Below, in pieces: positions 6,138 to 14,746 of a stretch of 64,000 nucleotides of DNA. Source of the stretch: Stanieria sp. NIES-3757 (GTDB taxonomy: Bacteria > Cyanobacteriota > Cyanobacteriia > Cyanobacteriales > Xenococcaceae); the NCBI GenBank assembly GCA_002355455.1, contig AP017375.1:434001-498000 (forward strand), given 5' to 3'. The translations under genes were made by a program, and so were the position numbers. Numbering within the stretch: position 1 is the first letter of the stretch; each line of letters starts with the position of its first letter. Under the pieces are notes generated by a model that was given only the letters and a program-made list of their open reading frames with translations, was not told the DNA's origin and searched no databases.

Positions 6138-7343
6138 ATGCCTAAAATTATCGGTTTAGATGTCGGTCAAGGATATGCCGTCGCGGTATGTCTCGAGCGC
6201 TTTCCTGTTAATATTCAGCAACACTTCAAAACAATACGAAAAAACAGAGAATTTTACAAGTTAAAATGCGATCGCTCCTCTGTAGAAAAACTACTACAAC
6301 TTCAACCAGATGTTATAGTACTTGAGCCATCAGGTTATTGGTATTCTGCTTTTTGGGAACGAGTAGCTAGAGTTAACGACATCGAGGTATGTTGGATCGG
6401 TCATACAGACCTCGCTGGATTACGTAAAAGCTATGGTTTCACAAATAAAAGAGACGATGAGGATGCTTTATCTTTAGCTGCTAGCTACTTCGATGAGCGA
6501 TTTATTACCTCTCAAGGCGAAAAAAGATATTTATCACATTACCGAACTTCAGAAATAGAACAATTGCGATCGCTCTTTTTGGCAAAAGAACAATTAGCTA
6601 AATTGCGATCGGGAATGGTAGCTCAAATCAAACAGCGATTGAGTCTTGAATTTCCTGAAATGTCGGGTAAACAGTTTAAAATAAGTTCTGTTAGAGGATT
6701 TACGCCTTTTTTAGGTTGGTTATCACATACACACAACGCGCCACGCTACGATAGGCTGTATAATACTTCAATTGCCCATGAACTGAAAATAGAGATTAGC
6801 GAATATACCAAAGATCACGCTCTTGTAGTAACTGGCATTGAAAAGAGGATCGCGATCGCACTTATTGAAATTGAGTATTTAATTTCATGTCCTGAATTTG
6901 CACCATATATTGAGGTATTTAATCAATTTGGCTTTGGTACTAATCTTAAGGCTTTGCTGCTATTACATATTTATCCATTTGATAAATTTTTAGTTGAGGG
7001 AAAACCTCATGTTGAATATGAATTATCTAAGAGCGATAAATTAGTTAAACGTCATTACAGCTTGCGAAAATTCCAAGCCTTTTTAGGTTTGAGCTATACG
7101 ATGAAACAGTCGGGCAAAGACTCAAATAAACTCGTTAGGTCATTTCATGGTTCTACAATGATGAGAAGTCATCTTTACGCTTGGGCGGTTTGTCAGATTT
7201 GCCCTAAAGATAGAAATCCTCTACTCTCAGAACGTTACCAACAATTGAGAGAAACGACAAAAGGAAAAGATTCAATTATTAGAATCTTGTTTAAGGCTAC
7301 TCGAATGTTATTCTACGAGTTAAACAAAAAACTTCTTACCTAG
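6138..7343 (+). CDS. IS110-family DEDD transposase (recombinase)
   Basis: The 401-residue product recombines the element into target DNA, guided by a bridge RNA in the characterised relatives. The N-terminal RuvC-like DEDD domain shows D8 (GLDVG), E63 (VLEPSG), and D106 and D109 (KRDDEDA). A coiled helical linker follows (~150-260). The C-terminal Transposase_20-like domain has FGFGTNLKALLLL, SLRKFQAFLGLS and QSG with the probable catalytic Ser325, then GSTMMRSHLYAWAV. All expected catalytic residues are present, so it may be active. The stop codon lies within the right copy of the flanking direct repeat. Confidence 0.85.
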   Translation: MPKIIGLDVGQGYAVAVCLERFPVNIQQHFKTIRKNREFYKLKCDRSSVEKLLQLQPDVIVLEPSGYWYSAFWERVARVNDIEVCWIGHTDLAGLRKSYGFTNKRDDEDALSLAASYFDERFITSQGEKRYLSHYRTSEIEQLRSLFLAKEQLAKLRSGMVAQIKQRLSLEFPEMSGKQFKISSVRGFTPFLGWLSHTHNAPRYDRLYNTSIAHELKIEISEYTKDHALVVTGIEKRIAIALIEIEYLISCPEFAPYIEVFNQFGFGTNLKALLLLHIYPFDKFLVEGKPHVEYELSKSDKLVKRHYSLRKFQAFLGLSYTMKQSGKDSNKLVRSFHGSTMMRSHLYAWAVCQICPKDRNPLLSERYQQLRETTKGKDSIIRILFKATRMLFYELNKKLLT

Positions 7344-7773
7344 AAGTATTAGGGCGATTACCTTCCCAATCTGGACAATTTTCATCATCCCAACCATAAG
7401 GATGCATGGCGCAAACTAATAAATTATCTCCGTAGACTACACCATGATAATGATGACAACCAATACAAGCAGGATGATGTTTAACAGTAGGTGATTCTTG
7501 ACGCATGAAAATAAATTCTGAATCATTCGTCAAATCTTCTAAATCTTCAAAAAGAATTTCTTCTACTTCACTACCCGCCTCAATAATCAACTCAAAAAAG
7601 TCTTGTACGTACTGATCTATTTCGATAATAATAGTTTCTTGTACTTGTTCAACCACAGTTTCTATTGTTTCACCGACTTCATCTGTGAAATTTTCTACTG
7701 CTTTACCAACTTCTTCAAAAAACTGTTCAACTTCTTCTGCTGTCGTTGCTAAAATTTTCCACCAGTCTGTCAT
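7336..7773 (-). CDS. Conserved cyanobacterial protein with C-terminal Cys cluster (145 aa)
   Basis: The N-terminal ~100 residues are strongly acidic and helical, with heptad-like Val/Glu/Phe patterns, so an amphipathic coiled structure is likely. The C-terminal 45 residues carry HPACIGCHHYHG, LLVCAMHPYG and NCPDWEG: four Cys and several His that could bind zinc or an Fe-S cluster. It has no signal peptide. The last codons overlap the IS110 right end by 8 bases. If the IS inserted here, the original C-terminus could have been different by a few residues. The function is unknown. It is probably the first chromosomal gene beyond the accessory block. Confidence 0.8.
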   Translation of the reverse strand: MTDWWKILATTAEEVEQFFEEVGKAVENFTDEVGETIETVVEQVQETIIIEIDQYVQDFFELIIEAGSEVEEILFEDLEDLTNDSEFIFMRQESPTVKHHPACIGCHHYHGVVYGDNLLVCAMHPYGWDDENCPDWEGNRPNTSR

Positions 7774-7810
7774 TTTTCTAGATTAACCAGATTATTGTAA
7801 TTAAGCGACT

Positions 7811-8185
7811 TTATTCTTGTTTTAAACGACGTAATTCTGCTTGCAAAGATTCAACTTGCTCGCGTAAACTATCAATTTTAGGTTTTGAATTTGCTTGATT
7901 GTTTTCCTCTTCATCGGAAAGAATTTCAATTTGACGAGGTTGTTTAGGTTGTGTATCATCTTGAGCAGGATTAACACTGTCTTGTTGAGCTTGTTTAACC
8001 AAATCATCAACAAATTTACGCGCTTCTTCTGTGCTAAGCTCTCCTCTGGCAATCATTTCATCAGCTAATTTTTGAGCTTGACTTCTAAGTTCGTTAATAG
8101 TGGCTCCAGCTTTTTCTTGAGCATAAGAAGCAACTCCTACTCCCAAATAAAATGCTTTTTTTACCAAATCGTCAAAACCGGGCAT
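7811..8185 (-). CDS. Phasin-like protein
   Basis: The 124-residue product starts with DDLVKKAFYLGVGVASYAQEK, then INELRSQAQKLADEMIARGELSTEEARKFVDDLVKQ, the pattern of the small phasin/PhaI-like family found next to polyhydroxyalkanoate or other granules. In cyanobacteria many such proteins have no assigned role. An acidic disordered linker (~75-105) and a C-terminal leucine-zipper-like helix (LREQVESLQAELRRLKQ) follow and point to oligomerisation. It lies 37 bases upstream of the 7336 gene in the same direction and may be cotranscribed with it. Confidence 0.8.
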   Translation of the reverse strand: MPGFDDLVKKAFYLGVGVASYAQEKAGATINELRSQAQKLADEMIARGELSTEEARKFVDDLVKQAQQDSVNPAQDDTQPKQPRQIEILSDEEENNQANSKPKIDSLREQVESLQAELRRLKQE

Positions 8186-8292
8186 AACTATTTCCTTTTT
8201 GGCAACTTAAATTACTCCTATTTACAGGATAGAGGGCAAAGAGAAAAACTGGCTATTTCTTTCTCAATTTGTGATGTCTAATTTGTAATTGC

Positions 8293-8332
8293 AAAAAAAA
8301 ATCCAGCTACAAATCTAGATTAGTTAGCTGGA
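8293..8332 (-). terminator. Intrinsic terminator of ndhD
   Basis: On the minus strand an 8-bp stem (TCCAGCTA / TAGCTGGA, 8302-8309 with 8325-8332) is followed by nine T residues (8301-8293). It lies 31 bases after the ndhD stop codon. Confidence 0.85.
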
Positions 8333-8362
8333 ATAATTTTAAGTTTTCTTGATACTTTTATT

Positions 8363-9970
8363 CTAATATCTTGGTAATTGAGGTGCAATCAAACCAGGAG
8401 ATTGCCAAGTATTCAAAAGACTAGCATTAAGATTGAATTCTTGTTGTTGTACGATTACAGGTAAAGCAGCCCGAACTTTGGATGCTACTTCCACAGTTTT
8501 CATATCATAAGTGCTAGTAACTAGCTTAGGATACAAACCGATCGCAATGATGGGAATTAACAAACAAGCAGTAATAAAGATTTCTCTTGGTTGAGCATCT
8601 GCCTGATAATTGTCAATTTTGAGTTGAGGGTTGCTATCTCCATAAAACACTTGACGCAACATTGAGAGGAGATAAATCGGAGTTAAAATCAAACCTACGG
8701 CAGTTAAGAATGTTACTCCTACTTTGAAAGCAGAGCTATAAACATCGCTAGTTGCTACACCCAGAAAGATTGATAATTCGCCTACAAAACCACTCATCCC
8801 TGGTAAAGCTAACGAAGCCATTGCACCTGCGGTAAATAAAGCGAAGGTTTTTGGCATTTTCTGCGCCATTCCTCCCATTTCATCCATCATCAAGGTATGA
8901 GTACGCTCATAAGTTGTACCAGAGAGGAAGAAAAGAGCAGCAGCAATTAAGCCGTGAGATACCATTTGTAATACTGCACCATTTAAACCTAGATCGGTAA
9001 AGGAGGCAATCCCAATTAACACAAAACCCATGTGGGAAATAGAAGAAGATGCCAATCTGCGTTTCAGATTAGTTTGTCCAAAGGCTGTAAACGCACCGTA
9101 AACAATATTAATCACACCCAAAATAACTAATAGGGGAGCAAATTTAATATGGGCGTGGGGTAAAGTTTCAACATTGAAACGAATCAAACCATAACCACCC
9201 ATTTTGAGCAAGACTCCTGCTAAAATCATCGAAATTGGTGCAGAAGCTTCACTATGGGCATCAGGTAACCAGGTGTGGAGTGGAAAAATCGGTAGTTTGA
9301 CACCAAAAGCGATTAAAAATCCGACATAAGCCAGTAATTCTAAGGCTAAAGGATAGTCTTTTAAACCTAGTTGAGTAATATCAAAAGTTACGTTATCTCC
9401 ATAAAATGCCATTGCCAAACCAGCAACTAAAATGAAGATGGAAGCTAAGGCAGTATAGAGAATAAATTTCGTTGCTGCGTACTGACGTTTTTTCCCGCCC
9501 CAAATTGAAATAAGTAAGTAAACGGGAACTAATTCAATTTCCCACATTATGAAGAATAATAATAAGTCCTGTGCTGCAAATACTCCAAGTTGCGCACTAA
9601 ATAATACTAATACTAAAAAATAATATAGTTTTGGTTTATGACTAACTTGCCAAGAAGCCAAAATCGCCAGGATGGTAATTAAGCCAGACAAAATAATTAA
9701 CGGCATCGATAAACCATCGACACCGACTGACCAATTTAATCCTAATTGAGGAATCCAAGAGTAAGTTTCTGTAAGTTGAAATTTAGTAGTTTGAATACTG
9801 TAGTTATCCCAGAAGGCATAGACCATTAAAGCTAAGTCTATTAAGCCAACGATTAAAGCATACCATCTTACGGTTTTGCCTTCTTTGTCGGGAATGAGGG
9901 GAATTGCGAGCGAGGCGATTAAGGGAAAAATGATTGTGGTTGTTAACCACGGAATTTGAATAATTTCCAT
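8363..9970 (-). CDS. ndhD: NAD(P)H-quinone oxidoreductase subunit 4 (NdhD)
   Basis: This is the NdhD proton-pumping membrane subunit of the photosynthetic NDH-1 complex in the thylakoid membrane. It acts in respiration and cyclic electron flow around photosystem I. The sequence has about 14 membrane helices. The antiporter-like core is seen in [42 protein letters not shown] and SSISHMGFV, with the conserved Glu in MWE and several buried Lys and His. The C-terminus is full length. I choose the ATG at 9970 (MEIIQIPWL) over a GTG four codons upstream, because family members start directly before the PWLTT segment. It lacks an adjacent ndhF, so it could be a D1 or D2 paralogue with a stand-alone promoter. 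Confidence 0.93.
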   Translation of the reverse strand: MEIIQIPWLTTTIIFPLIASLAIPLIPDKEGKTVRWYALIVGLIDLALMVYAFWDNYSIQTTKFQLTETYSWIPQLGLNWSVGVDGLSMPLIILSGLITILAILASWQVSHKPKLYYFLVLVLFSAQLGVFAAQDLLLFFIMWEIELVPVYLLISIWGGKKRQYAATKFILYTALASIFILVAGLAMAFYGDNVTFDITQLGLKDYPLALELLAYVGFLIAFGVKLPIFPLHTWLPDAHSEASAPISMILAGVLLKMGGYGLIRFNVETLPHAHIKFAPLLVILGVINIVYGAFTAFGQTNLKRRLASSSISHMGFVLIGIASFTDLGLNGAVLQMVSHGLIAAALFFLSGTTYERTHTLMMDEMGGMAQKMPKTFALFTAGAMASLALPGMSGFVGELSIFLGVATSDVYSSAFKVGVTFLTAVGLILTPIYLLSMLRQVFYGDSNPQLKIDNYQADAQPREIFITACLLIPIIAIGLYPKLVTSTYDMKTVEVASKVRAALPVIVQQQEFNLNASLLNTWQSPGLIAPQLPRY

Positions 9971-9982
9971 AATGTTAAGCAC

Positions 9983-10292
9983 ATATACTTAATGCTATTC
10001 CTTGTTATTATATTAAGTTTTGTAAATAAATGACAAGTTAAAAATATAAAAATGGAGATTTTTATCGCTCAAGCTTTGACCATGAACGAGCAAGACTTAT
10101 ACCAATCAAGCTCGGCGAAGCCTTGTGTTCAATTGTGGTGTTAAAAGTTTTTAGACTAATATGTATAGTAAATTGGGCTTTGTCTTTTCCTAAATTTCTG
10201 CTGTCGATAGCTGTTAGCGCGATCGCATTTACTGAACTTCAATTATCGGTTAAACTGAAAACAAAAATCACATTTAAAAAGCTAGATGTTGA
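9983..10292. other. Noncoding spacer (310 bp)
   Basis: It holds the ndhD promoter side and two HIP1 octamers. A short plus-strand frame at 10123-10362 overlaps the decayed minus-strand gene and shows no family-like pattern, so I leave it out. Nothing else is recognised. Confidence 0.5.
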
Positions 10293-10643
10293 TTATTTAT
10301 ATAGCGATCGCTTAAGAATAACTTTTAATAGTTCGGCTAAATTTGATAATTCCTCTGGTTGATGCTTAATTAACCATTCAGTAAGTTCAACAGAATGTCT
10401 GGTTTTGATCTAAGTAACTTGACTTTCTGAAAATTCTTGAAAAAGATCGTTAAGTAGTTTTGCATCATCTAATTTTGGTAACCAAATATCATCTTCTTTA
10501 AAGTTTTTAGGTAAATAGGTATTTTTTTTCTTTTCTATCCAATCTTTAATTTCTCAAACTATTAAAGGTTCTTCACAAAATCCTTCTTGCTGATTGGCTA
10601 CTTCTGCGATCGCTTCGGGAATAAGCAAATAGTTTTCATACAT
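10293..10643 (-). pseudogene. Decayed gene with two in-frame stops
   Basis: Reading leftward from ATG 10643 gives a continuous protein-like frame (MYENYLLIPEAIAEVAN..., then EIKDWIEKKKNTYLPKNF, DDIWLPKLDDAKLLND and HSVELTEWLIKHQPEELS) to a stop at 10295-10293. It is broken by TGA after about 30 codons and TAG about 45 codons later. Composition and the absence of frameshifts suggest recent point-mutation decay. The family is not recognised. It is divergent from the DUF29 gene at 10688. Confidence 0.6.
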
Positions 10644-10687
10644 ACGTCTATTAATAAAATATAAGTAAATAAATTATATAAAAAAAA

Positions 10688-11110
10688 ATGGAAGAATTAC
10701 TAGAACTAAGAAAAAGTATAACTTCTGGAAATTATAAAAAAGCCTTAGAAATTGTTGATGAACTCGAAACAATGTCTAAAGAAGATAAGCTGGAAAAGAT
10801 CTATAGCTATGCTATTATTTTGCTTTTACATTTAATCAAACAAGAGGCAGAACAAAGAACTACTAAATCCTGGGAAGTCTCAATTAAAAATTCAGTAGAA
10901 AAAATTAATAGAATTAATAAAAGACGTAAAAGTGGTGGTTATTATGCCAATCAAGAAGAGTTGCAAGAAATAATTCATGATGCTTTTCTTCCTGCTTTAA
11001 GAAATGCCTCTTTAGAAGCATTTGAAGGAACGCACAGCGAACAAGAAATATTACAAATAATCGATTTAGATTTAATTAAAAATAAGGCTTTAGAAATGCT
11101 AGATTACTAA
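10688..11110 (+). CDS. DUF29 family protein
   Basis: The product is a 140-residue all-helical protein of the DUF29 type, a family expanded in cyanobacteria. Typical marks are MEELLELRKSI, NYKKALEIVDELETMSKEDK, SYAIILLLHLIKQEAEQRTT, SWEVSIKNSVEKINRINK and a C-terminal EALEGTHSE-like helix (here EAFEGTHSE). No catalytic residues are known. It lies divergent from a decayed gene and overlaps the end of the convergent hydrolase gene by four bases. The role is unknown; some relatives sit near toxin-antitoxin genes. Confidence 0.85.
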   Translation: MEELLELRKSITSGNYKKALEIVDELETMSKEDKLEKIYSYAIILLLHLIKQEAEQRTTKSWEVSIKNSVEKINRINKRRKSGGYYANQEELQEIIHDAFLPALRNASLEAFEGTHSEQEILQIIDLDLIKNKALEMLDY

Positions 11111-11700
11111 AACCAATTTGACCAAACTTCCCAATTTTGCACTAAAGCAGCTAATTCTGTATATCCTCCTTGATTAGGATGCGCGCCATCTCCAGCCTCG
11201 ACTTCAGCCATCCAAACCGATGATTTTGATAAAGGAGTTAAGACATTTAAATAGGGAATCTGTAATTCTTGACACAAAGCAGCAAAATGTTGAGAAAGAA
11301 GTTGAGTGCGCTGATTTTGTTCGCTATCTAAAATAGGAGGCGGACTAATCATTAGAACGGGATATTTTTGTTTAGCAGTGCTTAAAATCTGCCTTGCATT
11401 GATAATAGATTGAGTTAATTCAACTCTTAAATGACCGTTTTCTATCGTAGTGTCGTTAGTGCCAAAAGAAAACACTAGGCGATTATCACTATAGATTGAA
11501 ACTCTTCTAACTATCTCACTTTGCCATCGACGAGCAAGTTCCGTACTATTTTCCCGACGAATTCCTAAGTTGTAGTAAGTTACTGCATAACCTTTTTGAG
11601 AGAGATTAACACACAATCTTCCCGTCCAACCAAGATGGGTAAAATCTCCCGTACCATTAACAAAAGATTCACCTAAAAAACAAATACGGATATCTTGCAT
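11107..11700 (-). CDS. SGNH/GDSL-family hydrolase
   Basis: The product is an esterase/lipase-like hydrolase of 197 residues. Block I is FLGESFVNGTGD (~7-18; Ser nucleophile in GES in place of GDS), block III is FGTNDT (~79-84, oxyanion Asn), and block V is DGAHPNQGGY (~173-182, catalytic Asp and His). The central part alternates strands and helices as in flavodoxin-like SGNH folds. There is no signal peptide, so it is probably cytoplasmic. The natural substrate is unknown; acyl esters or carbohydrate acetyl groups are common for the family. It lies nine bases downstream of the photolyase gene in the same direction and probably forms an operon with it. Confidence 0.88.
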   Translation of the reverse strand: MQDIRICFLGESFVNGTGDFTHLGWTGRLCVNLSQKGYAVTYYNLGIRRENSTELARRWQSEIVRRVSIYSDNRLVFSFGTNDTTIENGHLRVELTQSIINARQILSTAKQKYPVLMISPPPILDSEQNQRTQLLSQHFAALCQELQIPYLNVLTPLSKSSVWMAEVEAGDGAHPNQGGYTELAALVQNWEVWSNWF

Positions 11701-11709
11701 ACCTTCAAT

Positions 11710-13137
11710 CTATTTTTGACTTTGGTATAACTCTTTAAATTTTCTTTGTTGTATTTTATGGTCAACAATTGGTTGAGGATAATCGCATCTTTCTCTTTCA
11801 GATTTAGAAATTTTGCCAGTTACTAAATACTCATTGTCTACTGAACTCAATTCAGGTAACCATTGCCGAATATATTCTCCTTCAGGATCGTATTTCTGTG
11901 CTTGAGAAGCAGGATTAAAAATACGTAAAGGTTTAGGATCCATGCCACTAGAAGCACTCCATTGCCAACCACCATTATTAGCAGATAAGTCTCCGTCGAA
12001 GAGTTTTTGCATGAAGTATTTTTCTCCCCATTGCCAGTTAATAATTAAATCTTTGGTTAAAAAACTGGCAACAATCATACGACAACGATTGTGCATCCAA
12101 CCTATTTCATTCAACTGACGCATGGCAGCATCGACGATAGGATAACCTGTTTTACCTTCACACCAAGCTTGAAAATAATCTTCGTTATTCTCCCAAGGAA
12201 AATTTTTAAACTCTCTTCGATAGGCACCCTGTTCTAATTCTGGAAAAAAGTACATACAATGTTGATAAAATTCTCGCCAAGCTAATTCCTGTTGCCAAGA
12301 GCGAATATTATTTCTTGTTTCATCACTGCGACAATTTTCATAAGCTTCTACACTAGCTTCCCAAACCGTCCGAATGCCAATAGCACCAAATTTTAGGGCT
12401 GCACTGAGTTGAGATGTACCGTCTATGGCAGGATAGTTTCTTTGTTCATCGTATTCGTTAATCGCACGAGAACAAAATTCTGCTAATCTTTCTTTAGCTG
12501 CGGTTTTTCCAGGAGCCAGAATTAACGGGTTATCCCAAACGTAACCTAAATCTTTGGCGGTAGGTAAATCAATGACTCCTGCTTGTTGAGCTTGATGAAG
12601 TTCTTCTGCGGTTAAATTTTCAAATTGGTCTAATTTTACAATCGCTGCCCGTTTTTTTTGCTCAATCCAATTTTTCCAAAAAGGAGTATAAACGGTGTAG
12701 GGTTGTTGGGAAGATTTGGTTAAAATTTCTCCTGGCGCGTGTAAAAGCTGATCCCAATGATTAGAAACTTCAATACCTTTTGCGGTTAATGCTTCTTTTA
12801 CTTTTCGATCTCTAGTTTGAGCATAGGGTTCGACATCCCAATTCCAAAATACTGCTTTAGCTTGGAGAGTTTCGGCTAGTTTGGGAATGGCTTGGGTTGG
12901 TTTACCTTTGATAATTAATAATTGACTACCTACTTGTTGATAACTCTGCTGCAACTGCTGCAAACAGCCCATCATATAAGTAACTCTAGCAGGTGCAATG
13001 TCATCTCTTGCTAAAAGATTTTCATCAAGACAAAATACTCCTACGACTTTGGGACTTTGTTGACGGGCTGCTGCTAATCCGATATTATCAGTAATTCTCA
13101 GATCGCGACGATGCCAAAATAAAATTAAACTAGTCAT
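11710..13137 (-). CDS. phrA: Deoxyribodipyrimidine photolyase
   Basis: Light-driven repair enzyme that splits cyclobutane pyrimidine dimers in DNA using FADH- and an antenna chromophore. The 475-residue length is normal. The N-terminal alpha/beta antenna domain starts [17 protein letters not shown]. The C-terminal FAD domain includes [47 protein letters not shown], and [20 protein letters not shown] with the Trp electron chain and substrate-binding residues. In cyanobacteria this class normally uses 8-HDF as antenna. The ATG at 13137 follows directly on the typical start of the family. Confidence 0.93.
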   Translation of the reverse strand: MTSLILFWHRRDLRITDNIGLAAARQQSPKVVGVFCLDENLLARDDIAPARVTYMMGCLQQLQQSYQQVGSQLLIIKGKPTQAIPKLAETLQAKAVFWNWDVEPYAQTRDRKVKEALTAKGIEVSNHWDQLLHAPGEILTKSSQQPYTVYTPFWKNWIEQKKRAAIVKLDQFENLTAEELHQAQQAGVIDLPTAKDLGYVWDNPLILAPGKTAAKERLAEFCSRAINEYDEQRNYPAIDGTSQLSAALKFGAIGIRTVWEASVEAYENCRSDETRNNIRSWQQELAWREFYQHCMYFFPELEQGAYRREFKNFPWENNEDYFQAWCEGKTGYPIVDAAMRQLNEIGWMHNRCRMIVASFLTKDLIINWQWGEKYFMQKLFDGDLSANNGGWQWSASSGMDPKPLRIFNPASQAQKYDPEGEYIRQWLPELSSVDNEYLVTGKISKSERERCDYPQPIVDHKIQQRKFKELYQSQK

Positions 13138-13329
13138 TATTGCTTAATTTGTTCACCTAATTGCCTGTTTTTTCATCCTAACTAACTCTCAAAAGAAAAT
13201 TCTTTGATTCAAAGTGAATATTTTTACACAAATAATAATTAAGTTTTTCTAAATTTAGTAATATTTGTTACAACTAAAAAGAATAAAATAAAGTAAAGAG
13301 ACTTATTTAAAATGATTTGAATTATAAAA

Positions 13330-13509
13330 ATGAAAACCTACGAAAAAATCGAAATTACCCGCCATGATTGGCTTCAACCTGAACAGCTAAAAACAATTCT
13401 TTTGGTAATTTTGTCTTCTTTAGCCGTAGGAGTGATTCCAATTGTTTATAGTGTCAGTATGTCTCAACCAGTAGATTATTCACCTATCCGAGTTACCAAC
13501 GCCCAATAA
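13330..13509 (+). CDS. Small single-span membrane protein (59 aa)
   Basis: A short frame from ATG 13330 to TAA 13507-13509. The N-terminal ~24 residues are soluble (MKTYEKIEITRHDWLQPEQL). A clear membrane helix follows (TILLVILSSLAVGVIPIVYS, ~25-44), then a short polar tail. The hydrophobic profile and charge pattern (basic inside) are those of a real small membrane protein. I do not recognise the family, and no strong RBS is visible. It sits alone in the gap between the photolyase and ycf23-like genes, and a product this small escapes common ORF length limits. Confidence 0.5.
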   Translation: MKTYEKIEITRHDWLQPEQLKTILLVILSSLAVGVIPIVYSVSMSQPVDYSPIRVTNAQ

Positions 13510-13647
13510 TTTGTGATTAATTAAGAGAGATTGAGCAGCATAGTGACTAAAAATAGCAAAATTTTGTTTGATTAGTAGCATAAAGGGCGCACTATAAGAT
13601 AGTCTAATTGCTACTGAACAAATTACAATTAGATACATAAGTAAACT

Positions 13648-14391
13648 ATGACGATGCATCCTCATCTCAAAAAAGCCTTTGAGCAAAACAAGGCGCTGAA
13701 AGTAATTAGTGGCTTAAATAATTTCGATGGTGCGCGAGTAGCAACGATTGTCAAAGCAGCAGCAGCAGGCGGAGCGACTTTTGTTGATATCGCTGCCGAA
13801 CCTTCTTTAGTTGAAAGTATTCGTCAACTAATTAATTTACCAATCTGTGTTTCAGCCGTAGAACCCAAATTATTCGTAAGTGCAGTAGAAGCAGGCGCAG
13901 ACTTAGTTGAAATTGGTAATTTTGACAGTTTTTATGCCCAAGGAAGACGTTTTGAAGCACCTGAAGTTTTAGATTTAACCTACAAAACTCGCGCTTTGTT
14001 ACCTGATGTAACTTTGTCTGTTACTGTTCCTCATATCTTAGCTCTAGACGAACAAGTACAGTTAGCAGAAGAATTAGTTAAAGCGGGAGCTAACATTATT
14101 CAAACTGAGGGTGGTACTAGCATTCATCCTACTCATCCTGGCATTCAAGGATTGATTGAAAAAGCTGCTCCTACTTTAGCTGCTGCTCATGCTATTTCCC
14201 GTGCAGTAGACGTACCAGTATTGTGCGCTTCTGGTTTATCAAACGTAACCGCGCCTCTAGCGATCGCTGCTGGAGCATCTGGAGTGGGAATTGGTTCAGC
14301 AATTAATCAGCTTGATAACGAAATTGCTATGGTAGCTGCTGTCCGCAGTATTGTCGAAGCTTTAGCTCATCATCATCAAGTTCGAGTCTAG
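13648..14391 (+). CDS. Ycf23 / DUF561 family protein
   Basis: The product is a 247-residue TIM-barrel-like protein of the Ycf23/DUF561 family, found in cyanobacteria and some plastid genomes. Conserved blocks include ALKVISGLNNFD, AAAAGGATFVDIAA, ICVSAVEP, GADLVEIGNFD, LSVTVPHIL, GANIIQTEGG, VLCASGLSNVTAPLA and GASGVGIGSAIN, which look like successive beta-alpha units with a phosphate-binding end (GVGIGS). The exact reaction is not known to me. The start could be the ATG at 13648 or 13654. A strong terminator follows at 14412. Confidence 0.88.
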   Translation: MTMHPHLKKAFEQNKALKVISGLNNFDGARVATIVKAAAAGGATFVDIAAEPSLVESIRQLINLPICVSAVEPKLFVSAVEAGADLVEIGNFDSFYAQGRRFEAPEVLDLTYKTRALLPDVTLSVTVPHILALDEQVQLAEELVKAGANIIQTEGGTSIHPTHPGIQGLIEKAAPTLAAAHAISRAVDVPVLCASGLSNVTAPLAIAAGASGVGIGSAINQLDNEIAMVAAVRSIVEALAHHHQVRV

Positions 14392-14411
14392 AAATAAAAA
14401 TTATATTTTAT

Positions 14412-14449
14412 AAAAACGGTTGTCATTAGTTTTTACAGCCGTTTTTTTT
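14412..14449 (+). terminator. Intrinsic terminator of the Ycf23/DUF561 gene
   Basis: ACGGTTGT (14416-14423) pairs with ACAGCCGT (14435-14442, one G-U), extended by A-T pairs, and eight T residues follow (14442-14449). Confidence 0.8.
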
Positions 14450-14746
14450 GTTTAGTTTGTAAGAGCATTACTTTACTCTTTTAGTAATATAAAAGCTTTA
14501 TTTTTTTTAAGATACTGTACAAAATTAATTTAACTTTTAAATAAGTAGCAAGGCAGAATTAAAGAGAAAATCTTCGGGATGATTAAAGCTTAAAAATAAA
14601 GGAATGCAGAAATTTGCATCTACAACATGATGTTGAATTATTTTTGCTATTTTGATTGTTAATTAATTGATTAGTGGTTGTAAGATATCTGAGTTCGGTT
14701 AGGGCGATCGCTGTTGTTATCAGTCTATAAATGACTAGATTACTTC
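14450..14746. other. Noncoding spacer (about 300 bp)
   Basis: AT-rich. On the minus strand a short open stretch (about 14630-14530) reads like the tail of a lost gene (HVVDANFCIPLFL), but it is too short to assign. One HIP1 octamer lies near 14703. Nothing else is recognised. Confidence 0.35.

Larger units (their letters stand above)
6018..7348 (+). mobile_element. IS110-family insertion sequence with 11-bp flanking direct repeat
   Basis: ACCTAGAAGTA occurs at 6018-6028 and again at 7338-7348, exactly 1320 bases apart, bracketing a transposase gene of the DEDD (IS110) type. A 1.3-kb unit without terminal inverted repeats, with a short shared core at both ends and a noncoding left end carrying structured RNA, is typical of IS110 elements. 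The right repeat overlaps the transposase stop codon and the 3' end of the convergent gene 7336-7773. Exact borders within the repeat cannot be set from one copy. Confidence 0.7.

Noticed and set aside
8058-8064. CTGATGA (minus strand) as a second hammerhead core
   Set aside because: It lies inside the phasin-like gene, and no GAAA or cleavage triplet with pairing stems follows.
10123-10362. Plus-strand open frame of 79 codons
   Set aside because: It overlaps the decayed minus-strand gene, is rich in rare patterns and shows no domain.
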